A DNA stretch of 64,000 nt from contig OX442315.1 of assembly GCA_949358305.1 (NCBI GenBank), positions 28,856,427-28,920,426 of the forward strand, given 5' to 3'. Source of the stretch: Strigamia acuminata (lineage: Eukaryota; Arthropoda; Chilopoda; Geophilomorpha; Linotaeniidae). The notes under the pieces are model-generated. The model was not told where the DNA came from. It did not search any database and saw only the letters and a list, made by a program, of their open reading frames with translations. The translations under genes and the position numbers were made by a program. This document shows positions 1 to 11,027 of the stretch, one piece after another. Within the stretch, counting starts at the first letter, position 1; the number at the start of each line of letters is the position of its first letter.

Positions 1-733
1 CTGCAGTGCCATTCTACGTCGTCCCTAAGTTTGCATTGATCGTTGTTTAATTTTTTGGCCCTATTAAAAAATAAATATAAACGTAAAACATTCTAATTTA
101 ATTACAGCAATTATTTTTCCTTAACTCACCCACAAATTTTGCCACCTAACATACTTTTTGGTGTGACCAGTTTACTAAGACATTCTTCAGTTTTAGCCCA
201 ACAGTCTGAATGGGCGCCAAACTCTAATAAATAAATAATACTGTCATAATAAAGTAATGTGTTACATACAATTTTTTAGAGATTACTTGATCCGGTTCCT
301 CCACTTTTGATACTTTTACAGAGCGCATGATGAATTAATTTGTGTTTTTCCAAAAAGTATTCAATTTTAGCATCATGAGGACATTCTTCGTGAAGACCAG
401 AAAGGCATAGTTCGGCTTCACTTTCATCTTCTTTACATGTTGGTCTTTCCTCCATAAATTTTTTACATTTTTCGAAATCGCATTTTTTCTTTGTAGGCGC
501 ACCTTTGCTTTCGATCAAACAAACTGCACATGTAAAAAAAGACATCAAAAAATGACTGATTAAAACAACGACCATTTGAATGCAAATGGTGACACTAAAA
601 TAAAATCTTTTCAATAAAAATCATTCACAAGAGCATTGTAAACGTCAATACATTAATTACGTGCACGAAATAAACTCTTTTTACCTAATAGAAATCCCAA
701 CAGAAGATGCAATTGCGTTCTGAATCTCACCAT
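1..733 (-). CDS. Cysteine-rich secreted protein, array member A (3' end off window)
   Basis: First of five paralogous minus-strand genes. Predicted coding exons are 685-733 (signal peptide, start MVRFRTQL), 287-523, 130-223 and 1-24, the last continuing past the left edge. Phases agree at each junction (1, 1, 2). The mature part has C-x4-C, then C-x7-C, then the family hallmark CW-x5-C in the 94-base exon, a length shared with member B. The exon 287-523 corresponds to two separate exons in the other four members, so an intron seems lost here. An ORF reading 5' of position 523 has its own ATG at 575, but the splice acceptor at 523 and the matched exon 1 favour the spliced model. Function unknown; by comparison with siblings the missing end should hold a hydrophobic membrane-anchoring tail. 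Confidence 0.75.
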
Positions 734-1115
734 ATTTTAGCCTACCTGGAAGGAAACATTGTACAGTTCGCGGAAGGAAATTTTTTCAGCCGAGCATCAG
801 GTACCTTGACGTGGAGAGTAAAATTGATCTTGTTTGGTTGCCATGGTAACTGCGTGAATCTTTGTGCAGGAGACAAAAGCATGTGGAAGGTGTAATATAA
901 ATCATTTATAGACGAAATAAGCAGACTAGAGTGAAAAAATAATTTTATTTGACTGGTAATATACGTAAGTACTGCTAATAAATCTCTGGCGTGTTGTTAT
1001 TGAATATTCAGTGCGAATAAAAATTCAAAAATGCCAAAACATCAATAAATTTTAAAAAACGTTAGAAACTTTACAATAGTTCATAGTTATTTAAAAATTG
1101 AATATTAAAATGAGA

Positions 1116-2149
1116 TTAAAGATAGTAGAGAAGTGTAGTTGAAAAAATTAAAAGTGTAAAAGTCAAACCGATTGTGGCGCCATCGCAAGTTGACGTTTCG
1201 TACGCAAGATCCAAAAATTGCTCGTGGATTCCAATACAAGCTATTGGGGGTGGTGGATTTGTTTTGCATTCGACAAGTTCCAATCTACGAATTCTGCACA
1301 CATTTTTTTTCCTTAATTTATCCTATTATAATTTGTTTACTTTCTTACTCGCATTGATCAGGTTCTTTAAATTCCGGGTTAAAAGCTAGCCATGATGCGC
1401 ACTTGAATGCAAAATACCAACATTCAGGATGGTTAAGCATTTCTAGTTTTTGAAAACAAAAACAAAAATGTCATAAAATTAAAATTAAAATTTCACCAAA
1501 AATTCGAAAAATTGTTGTAGGGAAGCAAAATAACCCTGTTTTCTCACTTTGTTTGGTCTGAAAATTGATTAAATTATTCATGTTTTTTTTTTTAGAAACA
1601 TCCAACAATAAACATTTTAAAAATGCTCAAGTTTTTCTGGTACTTGAAGATAATTTTGTTAGACAAAGTAATGCGTTCACAGTTCAAGGAAGCGCATCAA
1701 CCTCATTTTTCATTTCTGACATTGAAAAATATCAACAATATCATTAATGTATGTTTTCAATTTTACCTTCATGGAGTTTTTCATCTCTGCATATTGCGTC
1801 ACGAGTTAGTTTGTTTGCGCTTAACATATTTCCAATATGAATTCCTGAAGGACACGTTAAAAACACACCATTCACACAATCGATTATTCTGTTTGAAGTT
1901 TGATATAACGACTTAACAACCAAGGTAAATAAATAAATAAATAACTATGAAGACTTACTCAGTGTTGTCGCATTTAGGAATTGTTCTTAGGGGATCTGGA
2001 CATTTTCCAAGATCACAATCCTCACATTGTGTTAAAAGTACAACTAAAACGTGAAAATATATTTGTTTTCAAAATATAGTTAAGAAAAGAAAGGTTATCA
2101 TACTGGAGCTTAAGAGGCATACGAATATCGCAACTTCATACGACTTCAT
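1116..2149 (-). CDS. Cysteine-rich secreted/GPI-anchored-like protein, array member B
   Basis: Complete five-exon model: 2104-2149, 1959-2043, 1767-1888, 1349-1442, 1116-1293 (525 bases, 174 residues). Intron phases are 1, 2, 1, 2. Exon 1 plus the start of exon 2 gives a signal peptide (MKSYEVAIFVCLLSS and on). Each later exon supplies at least three cysteines, including C-x4-C in exon 2, C-x7-C in exon 3 and CW-x5-C in exon 4. The tail after the last cysteine is a run of about 20 hydrophobic residues ending in LLYYL with no cytoplasmic charge, typical of a GPI-attachment signal or a single membrane anchor. Not recognised as a named family; role probably at the cell surface, inferred only from topology. 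Confidence 0.82.
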
Positions 2150-3947
2150 AATTAATATATAAAAATTAACTACAACAAAAGAGGGAAAAATTAGAGCACG
2201 ATGAAATCAAACAAAAAAAGATATCATTGCATCAACATCTGCACAGATGTTTTTGAAATTTATTATCAAAATGGGTTACTAAATTTAAAAAATTATGTTA
2301 TATTTTGTAGTAATCTGTATGTAGATTGATCATAGCTTAAGAACACCGTCATTAGATTTGAAAAATTCATGCTCCGGTATAGTTGTTGTTTGTTTATTTA
2401 GGATTTATTAAGTTTCAATTGTAAACAGCTGCGGTGCGGCAACATTACGGTACCTTCAATTTCAAACTTGATCAAATACCTAAAAGAAGAACTATTCATA
2501 TTTTAATGTTTCATCTACACATTTTATAGTGTCCAGAAAAATATTTAATTTTATGACATTTCACTTTTCTAATGATTAAATCGATCAATGGAAATGAATA
2601 GGCAATGTACAGTTTACTGATTGTCTATATACTTATAAATTACACATCTAGTTACAATACCTATACATCAATTTACGTGTAAATTACACGCTCTAAGAAT
2701 CATCTCGTACAGTTCATGTGCTACTTGACCTATAAACAACACACGCAAGAAAAAAAATAAATATTGCACTGTACACCCATGCATTTGACTTTTGGTAATG
2801 TATTATTTACTCGTTTTAAATACATCATAACATAAATAAGAATAAAAATGGAAGTTTTGTATGATCGCCACATGTCATAGATTGGCAGTGCATATCTGTA
2901 ATTTACATTTGCAGTTTTTTATTTATTGTTGTTATTAAAATAACTTAATTTTCTTTTTGTTTCGTTTAAATAAATACCTTAAATATCTGTTTAAAACAAC
3001 AGTTCCATTTCGATGCATTTACACATAAGATATATCAGACAGTAATTTTTATATTTTTATAATTAACATAACGTTTAGTATTGTTGATAGAATAACAAAA
3101 CTGTGCACACAAATATTAACAAACGTTTCGGCTTTAAAAACGAATTTAAACTGGCAGTTTATATGCAAAGTTTTGATATTTATCTAGGATTGGTTGTAAA
3201 TAAAATTAAACTTTGTCTTAATGTACATCAAAGGCACCTGATAACCATTCAAAGATAAAATGTTATGGGCGCTACAGTGCAACTAGCTCAATATTGTCTG
3301 CACCGAAGCCTATACTGCAGTCTATTTTATATTTATTATGTAATCTTATGGTCATATCAGTGTTTTGATATTTGCATAATAAAATATTACCGAATAGATT
3401 TATTTCATCTATACCAACACGCCTAATTTCACTGCAACTGATAAACAAAATTGTCTTTAACTGCATTACCACATCATTCTATGAATATAGTATAGCTTAC
3501 GGTTTTTATATCAAATCGACTGCACGGAGAAAATTACTTGTGGTGAATTCGGCAACATGTTCTTATATGTACTTTTCTTTAAAGCAATCATGAGTAATAG
3601 TATTTAACAGTTTACATTGGCATTTAACCTAATGAGTACACTGATCAAGTAAACAAATAAACACTAGAGTCAATAAAATAAATAAATATTTTTCATGAAA
3701 ATAATAAAATCTATGTAAAATAAACGTGCGCAAGAAAGATGCTCACATAATATCTCAATTTAAAAAAAAATCACTAACATTAATGGAATGTTGATCAAAA
3801 TACTGATTAAAAAAAAATTCCAAAGAATTCAAAATCTATAAATGTATTAAATTATAAATACATACGGTATACATTTTAATTTAAAAAAAAATTAATTAAT
3901 CTTTAAAAAAGCAAAAATTAAATCTAAATAATTTTTTTTCTGGTTCT
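2150..3947. other. AT-rich spacer between array members B and C
   Basis: About 1.8 kb with only short, low-complexity reading frames and no exon matching the array pattern on either strand. It would contain the promoter of member B and the 3' end of member C. Nothing else supported. Confidence 0.6.
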
Positions 3948-6104
3948 TTAAACATTCATTGCCATGTGATTCCACACAATTGCCAACAAAATCCCTAATC
4001 CCAAAACAATCTTCTGGAAAGTGACAGCACATCCTTTGCAGGGACTTTCCAAATACATTGCGTCCAATAGATTCCCGTGTAATTCTTTACACGGTGCCCA
4101 CAAATCAATGTTTTCAAGATTTTTGCACTGTTCTACAACCCAATAACGCTCTCTGAAAATTAATTTCAATAAAAATCAAACAAATAAACCACAGGTAAAT
4201 TCATAAACGTACTTGCAGTAGTTACCAATTTTCTTAGTTTTGGGATCCGCAAAGTGAAAAATCTGTGAGCATTGCACGGCAGGCATCCAACATTGTTTTT
4301 TCGTTTTATAACCTAATAAATCACAATTGCATGCATCAATTGCATCAAATACCGTGTTTTCCCTCGTTTGTGTTTACCTTTAAAGATTTCATTATTTCTA
4401 CACATTGTGTTCTCTAGGAGAGTAAATCCATGAACAAATCTATGCAACACTTTCGACGCATTTTGCTTGTCATCAGCACAGCTCGGTTGGGCGGCCATGT
4501 CTTCCAAACACGTGAGCAAATGACTTCTAAAAATGGAAATAAAATAACTCAAAGTAGTACGGTATTCGACATTTATCTGCATTATTCCTTACCTGTGAAC
4601 ACAATCTGGAATTTCTGATTCCATCTGTCCATGCTGTTTAATGCAGGTTTTGTAGTTGCAGCCATTGTTGCTGCTAACGCTCACTATGCCCAACAAACCT
4701 ACAAAATTAGAATAGTTCAAAATAATATCAAGTATTTATTTATAATTATAATTTTAAATTATTTATAAAATAATTTAAAATTCCCTTTTATCCGTTAGTG
4801 AGTTGCAGCAAAGTTACGGGAGGAATACTCGCTGCATTCGAAGAAAACTGCGAATGTTAAAACGCATTTTATCCCGTGTTTCGTTTTAACATGTTTTTAT
4901 GTTTCGAAATTTAGATTGATGTGTCAGGTGTGTTGGCTAAATTATTTCGATATTTATCTTCACGACGATAAACTCAGATTTATTGCGAGAAACGTCAAAA
5001 TGTATCTGGAGAGATAAAGTTGTGTCTGACAAGATAAAGCTATGTAGCTGTATAAAGAATCTAATCCAAAATCAGAAGAACCGTAAGCGAAATTACGTAA
5101 TAGCATTTCCATAAGGCCAAAAATTAATAAATACGGTAGATAAAAACTAGAATGCTATAATCAATAATAACATTCAATCACGCAGATTGTTTTATTTTAT
5201 TTCGCAACTTCCACTAAAGCGTTCAATAACATTAAATTTCGCAAAACAAAATTATATTATATAAACTAGATTATAAAAACATGAGTTTTGTGTCTTCTGC
5301 ATTGCTCTACCGCAGGGTTTTCACATATTTTCATGACTAATGCTGTTCGTTACTTCTATTTGCAATAAATATTATATACCGGTATAGAGACTACAATCAA
5401 TGAAGTGTTTACGTCACTAAAATACTTGCCAAAAAAAATTAAAAATTAATAATGATTTCACACAAAACAAAGACAAATAGTTTTATTATTATTATTTTTA
5501 TTATTATTTTTATTATTATTTTATTATTCATAAATAATTTAGAATTTTTATTATTTAAAAACACGATTTTGTACACCAACGAGAAAGTTTGTGTTAAAAA
5601 AAGTCTAAACACGCCTACGCTTATTCGGAGCAATTGTGCGTCCTTAAATTCCAAAATTAGCTGTTTAGTGCCTAATTAGTACTTCGCAGTTATAGTTAAT
5701 GTCACTAATTTATTGCATCGTTCTAAATATTTAATAATGATCTGCACACGCATTTCGTGTTTTGTGTATTTAAAATTTTTCTTTCAAAAAATGTGATAGC
5801 GAAAGCAGTATCATTAAATGATGGTATTTAAAAGTGCTTTTTAAATTATAACATTGCACTGGCGGAACAGCGGTGCAAACATATTTCATGTTGGATAAAA
5901 TCAAGTTATGCAGGGAAAACCACCTAACGGGAACTCATTGATTCCCATTTGTAACAAGCACAACCAACGATGCTCGTCAAACAAAGCTTGTAAAATATCC
6001 ATTGCATATACGCAAACAATTACGATGAATATGAAATATTAAATAAGTAAGGGCTTACCGAAATAAATTAGTCCTGCAAACACAGACCCGGTAAGAGCTG
6101 CCAT
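3948..6104 (-). CDS. Cysteine-rich secreted/GPI-anchored-like protein, array member C
   Basis: Five exons: 6059-6104, 4593-4698, 4378-4526, 4213-4312, 3948-4152 (606 bases, 201 residues), phases 1, 2, 1, 2 as in members B, D and E. The first intron is long (1.36 kb). Exon 1 starts MAALTGSVFAGLIYF, and the MA(A) start is shared with D and E. Cysteine landmarks are C-x4-C in exon 2, C-x9-C in exon 3, CW-x5-C in exon 4, and a C-terminal SPCKGC followed by a hydrophobic segment (IVLGLGILLAIVW) and a six-residue tail. Product unknown. The exon 1 assignment rests on a good donor, correct phase and a plausible signal peptide; transcript data would be needed to exclude another first exon. Confidence 0.8.
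5478..5545. repeat. (TTA)n microsatellite
   Basis: Imperfect run of TTA/TTTA units inside the long first intron of array member C. The reading frames over it are low-complexity Ile/Leu translations, not genes. Confidence 0.85.
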
Positions 6105-6681
6105 TTTGATCTGCAGTAAAATAGTGCGCATGCGTGACCCAATTTGATTTTTTTGCGCTGGTGAACTGGCGGAAAGCAGTAATATACCAAATGACCAAGT
6201 TCAAGTCCAGATCGAGCAATATTTTGCTACGTTTATACAAGGGTGACTATCAAGTCGCCCTTGAGTTACGGCAAAAAATGTAAACTTAAGTGATTCATAA
6301 AATATATTTAGACTGATGGATCATTTCATCTCACTCATTTTCTGTATAAAGTCTTCATGTTTCAAATTCTAGAAAAATCAATAGGAAGGGCTCGCTGTCA
6401 CCAAAAAACATTCTTTATTTTATAATTGCAAATATTTGAGTTATTTTTCAATTTCAGTAGTAAAATTGACGTATTTAATATACCGGTATAAAAAATTCAA
6501 TCAATCAATTCAATTTTAAAAAATCAAAACAAAACTGGCAATTTTTCTTATTTTCCTTATTAATCGAAAAATTAAAATTTAAAATTTCCCAAAAAATATT
6601 ATTTTATATCAAATTAAATTAGCTAAAAATATTAGGCCACATAATGCAGTAATAACTTGATTAACGTGTAAAACATACATT

Positions 6682-7839
6682 TCACATAAATATCAAAAGC
6701 GTTATTGCTCCGATAATTGCTAAAATGTGAATTGCAATCTTTAGTGATGTATTGACGACAATGCATCGAGGAGCATTACAGCGGTTACAATTTGGCACTT
6801 TTTGTTCTCCGCAACATGAATGTTTCACCGTCCCATTGATGAACCTTTCTGCTACGACGTCAACTGAATTGCAGGCTGTCTTAACTGATTTCTGGCACAT
6901 GTTTAGAGATTCAAGAAAGGTTCTGAAAAGAAATTCAGAGCATGTAACTAATTAATATTAGAATTAATTGCTTAGCACGCAAATTAAAATACTGGCATTC
7001 ATCCGATTGTGGGTCTCTTTTCGTAGTCTCTTCAGGAAGAATGGTAGTAAAGATACCAAGTAAACAGGTGGAGACACTTCGCCAACAATTTAGATTTTTG
7101 CTTCCCAAATCTGAAACAAATTTGCGAATTTGCTAGAATCCTTCAGGTTTAACACAAAGTATTTTTGGCGTTAACCTCTTTGGTAGTCAGAATTAGAGCA
7201 GAAATCTTGTTTCAACAGTTGCAATAAATCTAATCGCCGCTTCGATTTAATTAGTCTGTCAGTGTCAGAACATTTCTTCAGTTCGTTCGCAATACAACTT
7301 CTTAAAGGAGCATCCCAACTGCAACAAAATAGTAAAAATAATAATAAAAATTTGCAATTTGTGTTGCAACTTTATTTAGTAAACTTTTAAAGACATCACC
7401 GAAGAGAAATGCAATTTTGAATGACAAAAATAACTCACTTTTTATCGTCGCAAGAAGGTGGCGGCAAACTTTTACTCATTTCTACACAGGTGCTGGCATC
7501 TTTTTCGCATATATTGGCTCGTGTGAAGGAAGAAAATACTAGAATGTAAACAAAAGTACTATTATTAAGTTAACTAGAACAAATTTTGTTACGCCCAAAG
7601 TACTGAACTATTTTTACTACGATATACCATACCGTATCGAAAATAAACTTCACCTCAAAGCAGATGTTTACGGGTAAAAGTACTTACAATGGGAAATGAA
7701 ATGAGGCAATTTACTTCATTTCCTTTCCGATGATTTTACAAGTTCACCTGTACCTGGTTTGAATCTGTACTAAGTAAATCGAAATATATATAGTCTTACC
7801 ACTGGATAAAACAAGGAACATGAAACTCATAGCTGCCAT
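6682..7839 (-). CDS. Cysteine-rich secreted/GPI-anchored-like protein, array member D
   Basis: Five exons: 7800-7839, 7439-7538, 7176-7318, 6993-7110, 6682-6922 (642 bases, 213 residues), phases 1, 2, 1, 2. Exons 1, 3 and 4 have exactly the same lengths as in member E (40, 143 and 118 bases), so D and E look like the most recent pair. Signal peptide MAAMSFMFLVLSS and on; C-x6-C in exon 2, C-x7-C in exon 3, CW-x5-C in exon 4, C-x7-C and a CC pair in exon 5. The tail is hydrophobic (IAIHILAIIGAITLLIF). One N-x-T sequon (NGT) precedes the CC pair. The family is not recognised; a cell-surface or secreted role is inferred. Confidence 0.83.
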
Positions 7840-8140
7840 TGAGAATGACTAAATTCAGAAAACAGTTTCTAGATCTTGGCACTAAGCCCACTACAAATAG
7901 GAAAAGAAAGTCCGAATTATATTTGAGTCGATCGCACGCACGGTGTAATAAGAGAGAAAAAATGACGACAAAGTTACAAGAAGAAAAAAAGCGCTTTTAT
8001 TGATTAAAATTCGGTCTCCACCCTAAAATTTTACAGTAATTGAATCAAACATTGTGTAGGCATGTGTTTGTGTGGCGCAGGGTTAATCAGATTTATTCAT
8101 CAGTTATATATAAATAACATCAATTTAGACTTCTATATCC
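7826..8140. repeat. Diverged direct repeat, copy 1 (member D exon 1 and upstream)
   Basis: This stretch covers exon 1 of member D and about 300 bases upstream. It aligns by eye, in order, with 8685-8975: the GCTGCCATTGAGAA block, the ACTAAATTC block, the TTTATTG..TTAAAATTCGGTCTCC block and the CAGTTATATAAAT block all recur. It indicates a duplicated promoter plus first-exon unit. Confidence 0.7.
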
Positions 8141-8684
8141 CCATTTAAATTATTTTTTTTTAAATACTGTACACATTAATACATTGGGAGCTTGTGACAG
8201 GAGAACTTAATTAGAGATACAGAGATAAACTCTGAGCGCCAGTTTTAATATAACCAGCTATGATGGTTGTTATAACTCTCTATCTAAGTTTTCCTGTCAT
8301 AAGTTGAAAGTAGTGAACGATTACGTTCATCTAGGAACTTATCCTTGGATTTAGTCCAGAGATTACGTACGTACAGTCGTCCTTGTTCTCATTCCCTGTG
8401 TCTTACCGCCATCTAGCATCTGTTTAAGCAGACTCAGATTTTTAACGTTATCGTTTTTACATCATAATGTTCTGTTTCTTCCATGGACCCAATATCCAAA
8501 AATAAATAAAACTTCAAATTTTAAATATTCAACAAACTTTATAACTTCATTATCATACTCTCAACATTACATCCTTCCAGAGACTCTACCTCTGTGTAAT
8601 GAACTTCATTACCGGTACTTACAAAAGCCACACATGCAACAATTTATTCGATTGAAAAAGGTTGACGCTTTAAAGGAAAAATTG

Positions 8685-8975
8685 AACAGTTTTGCCACTG
8701 ATTCAAACTCAACCGCTGCTATTGAGAAAGTCTAAATTCTAAAAGATCTCTTTAAGCTCACTGCAAATTTAAAAATGATTGATTTTAAGTTGGGAGAGTA
8801 TAAATGACATACCGGTACTATAAATAAAGACAAAAAGCCTTTATTGCTTAAAATTCGGTCTCCGCCATAAAATTTTATATTAATTTTTATAATAAACATT
8901 GTGTGTGTGTGTGTCGTGCCCGCTAAAGAAACTATTCAGTTTCAGTTATATAAATGACATCAAATTTAGTTGATA
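8685..8975 (-). pseudogene. Decayed copy of an array-gene first exon and promoter
   Basis: Second copy of the direct repeat at 7826-8140. On the minus strand the sequence matching exon 1 of member D reads AATAGCAGC where D has the start AATGGCAGC, and the splice donor reads GC instead of GT. Both start codon and donor are therefore broken and no downstream exons are recognisable. I read it as the remnant of a sixth array copy. Confidence 0.6.
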
Positions 8976-9509
8976 ACAAAATATAAACCTCTTATACATT
9001 GATAAAAACTAGCAAATAAAAAAAGTCCACGAATAAACATTTATATACAATAAATAAAAAAAATTTAAAACACACCTTTATAAATATTGTATGTAGCTTG
9101 ATTGCACTTAAAAAGTCATATAAAAACATTACAATATAAAACTGTATGTAAAAAAACCTCTGATCTACTTCTAAAGTGAATAAATATAACTAAGACAATA
9201 CAAAGCCACGACAGTTATTTAACTATTTCTAACTAACAAATAGTGTCATCTGTTTTTGTTCGTACATTTTCAATGACTACATTTACTAATTACTTTCTTT
9301 AATATGAAAATAAAAAAAGTTCAAATAGAATATTACCAACAAACATTCGATAAAATGGACATTTTACTCTGTCGTAAATTGCATTTTCAAGCCTCAAATA
9401 TAGTCATTCTCTTTAATTTGCATTATATGTTTTTCGAAAACCATTTGAAATAAAAACAAGTGATGCATTGTTACGAAATTGCATTTCCCCCATTGCTGAA
9501 ACAAACGCT

Positions 9510-10677
9510 TCAGTTAAATAAAGCCAAAAAAACAACAATAATCAACGATAAAACAATGACATTAGCTGTCAATTTGCATTCTCCACAAAGCGATACTCTT
9601 TCGACCGACTCTAAAAATTTGATTCTGAACTCTTTCGACTCGCAACCTTTCTCCGACATAATCTGGCAAGCCAGCAGTCCTTCTTTCACACCCCTGTAAA
9701 ATTGAAAAAAAAATTCAAAACAAATTTTGTATTTTAACACGAAAATTTTGCTTACTTGCACTCTGGAGAGTCAGGATTTCTGGGCTCATCCGACATTGGC
9801 TGTAAGAATCCGGTAAGAACAGTTACAGCACAGTTCACGACAGGCTTCCAGCATCCCCTAGTCGTTTCAAACTCTAAAAATAAACAAAAATCCCAAAAAA
9901 AGAATGATATTTTCTTCGAATTTTTAATTTTCCTGCTTATTCTACTACGCTGCATTTGTCTGCCATCTACCGTCAGATTTAGTCAAACTCACGTTTATGA
10001 AAGTACTCCCCGGCACAGTAACTTTCTTCTATTGTTCTCAGAGCGTCAAGTCTTGATTTTGTTTTGTTCTTGTCTTCTTCGCTACATCGTGGTAGATACT
10101 TCCCCTCTTCTATACAACTTTTTAATTCGTATGTCCTAATAAATTAAACACATTCAGCGATTATTCCTGCACTATTTTATCAATACTCACAGGTCACCAC
10201 ACGCGGGAGGCGAAACATCATCCTTCTGCAAACATTTGGACGTATCGCACTCTTGAATTTTTTCACTTTTCGTGAAAGAGAATAATTCTAAGCAAGCAAA
10301 AATTAATTTAAAAAATTTAACTTAAAAAAAAATAAAAAATAATTTTTCATAATTTTAAATATGCATATCCAACCCACATTACGTCTTGATTTGGTGCCAA
10401 TGTATACACCCTTTCAAACGTTTTGTAACAACCTGATCTTGTATTGCTATATACAGTCGCATCCAACCTATAAACTTTACACAAGGCTACACCCACCAAT
10501 TTTCACAATTTAAAATTGCAATTAGATAAAATCAAACTATCTAACGATTGTTTTTAACCAGTTGCTTCGAGTAGCCAAATGTAGATAAGATGAGAGTCAA
10601 CCCAGATAAAAATATAGATGAGAAATTGATCTCTTACCAGCGAAAAAGAGGAGGAAGATAAAATACGTGGCTGCCAT
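9510..10677 (-). CDS. Cysteine-rich secreted/GPI-anchored-like protein, array member E
   Basis: Five exons: 10638-10677, 10191-10287, 9993-10135, 9756-9873, 9510-9693 (582 bases, 193 residues), phases 1, 2, 1, 2. Signal peptide MAATYFIFLLFFA and on. Cysteines: C-x4-C (CDTSKC) in exon 2, C-x9-C in exon 3, CW-x5-C in exon 4, C-x7-C in exon 5, then CGEC just before a hydrophobic C-terminus (VIVLSLIIVVFLALF) that ends one residue later, as a GPI signal would. Head-to-tail with member D on the same strand, about 1.7 kb apart. No catalytic motif seen; function unknown. Confidence 0.83.
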
Positions 10678-11027
10678 GGCGACTGAATCTACACACTAGA
10701 GCTGTGGCAAGTTGTCCTTGGCGCCAAACCCATGTATCTGGCGGGGGTTTTGTTTTCGAGAAAAATAAATTTTTAAACGTATTGAAACTGACTAAATTAA
10801 ATTTTGAGAATAAAATTACAGAAATCAATAATCATTTTTTTTTTCTTTCTCTAATCTAAACTGGGTGTTGTTTGCTCGTACAAAACAGCAGAAATCATTG
10901 AAACAAACGCAAATTCAATTCTATTTTTTATTTTTTTATTTTTTAAAATAATAATTGAAATATTTTTGTAATAATTAACATTATTTGGTTGTAAGGTAAT
11001 TTTACGAGTTTCTTAACAGTTATTGAA
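10678..11027. other. Spacer between array member E and APMAP 3' end
   Basis: About 350 bases holding the presumed promoter of member E and the 3' untranslated region of APMAP, both on the minus strand. No reading frame of note. Confidence 0.5.

Noticed and set aside
276-614. 112-codon continuous frame as a single-exon gene for member A
   Set aside because: It opens at TTG, and the part beyond 523 reads through an acceptor; the spliced model restores the family's exon 1 and phase. The ATG at 575 remains a minor alternative.
5439-5679. Frames of 71-75 codons on both strands
   Set aside because: Translations of the (TTA)n microsatellite.
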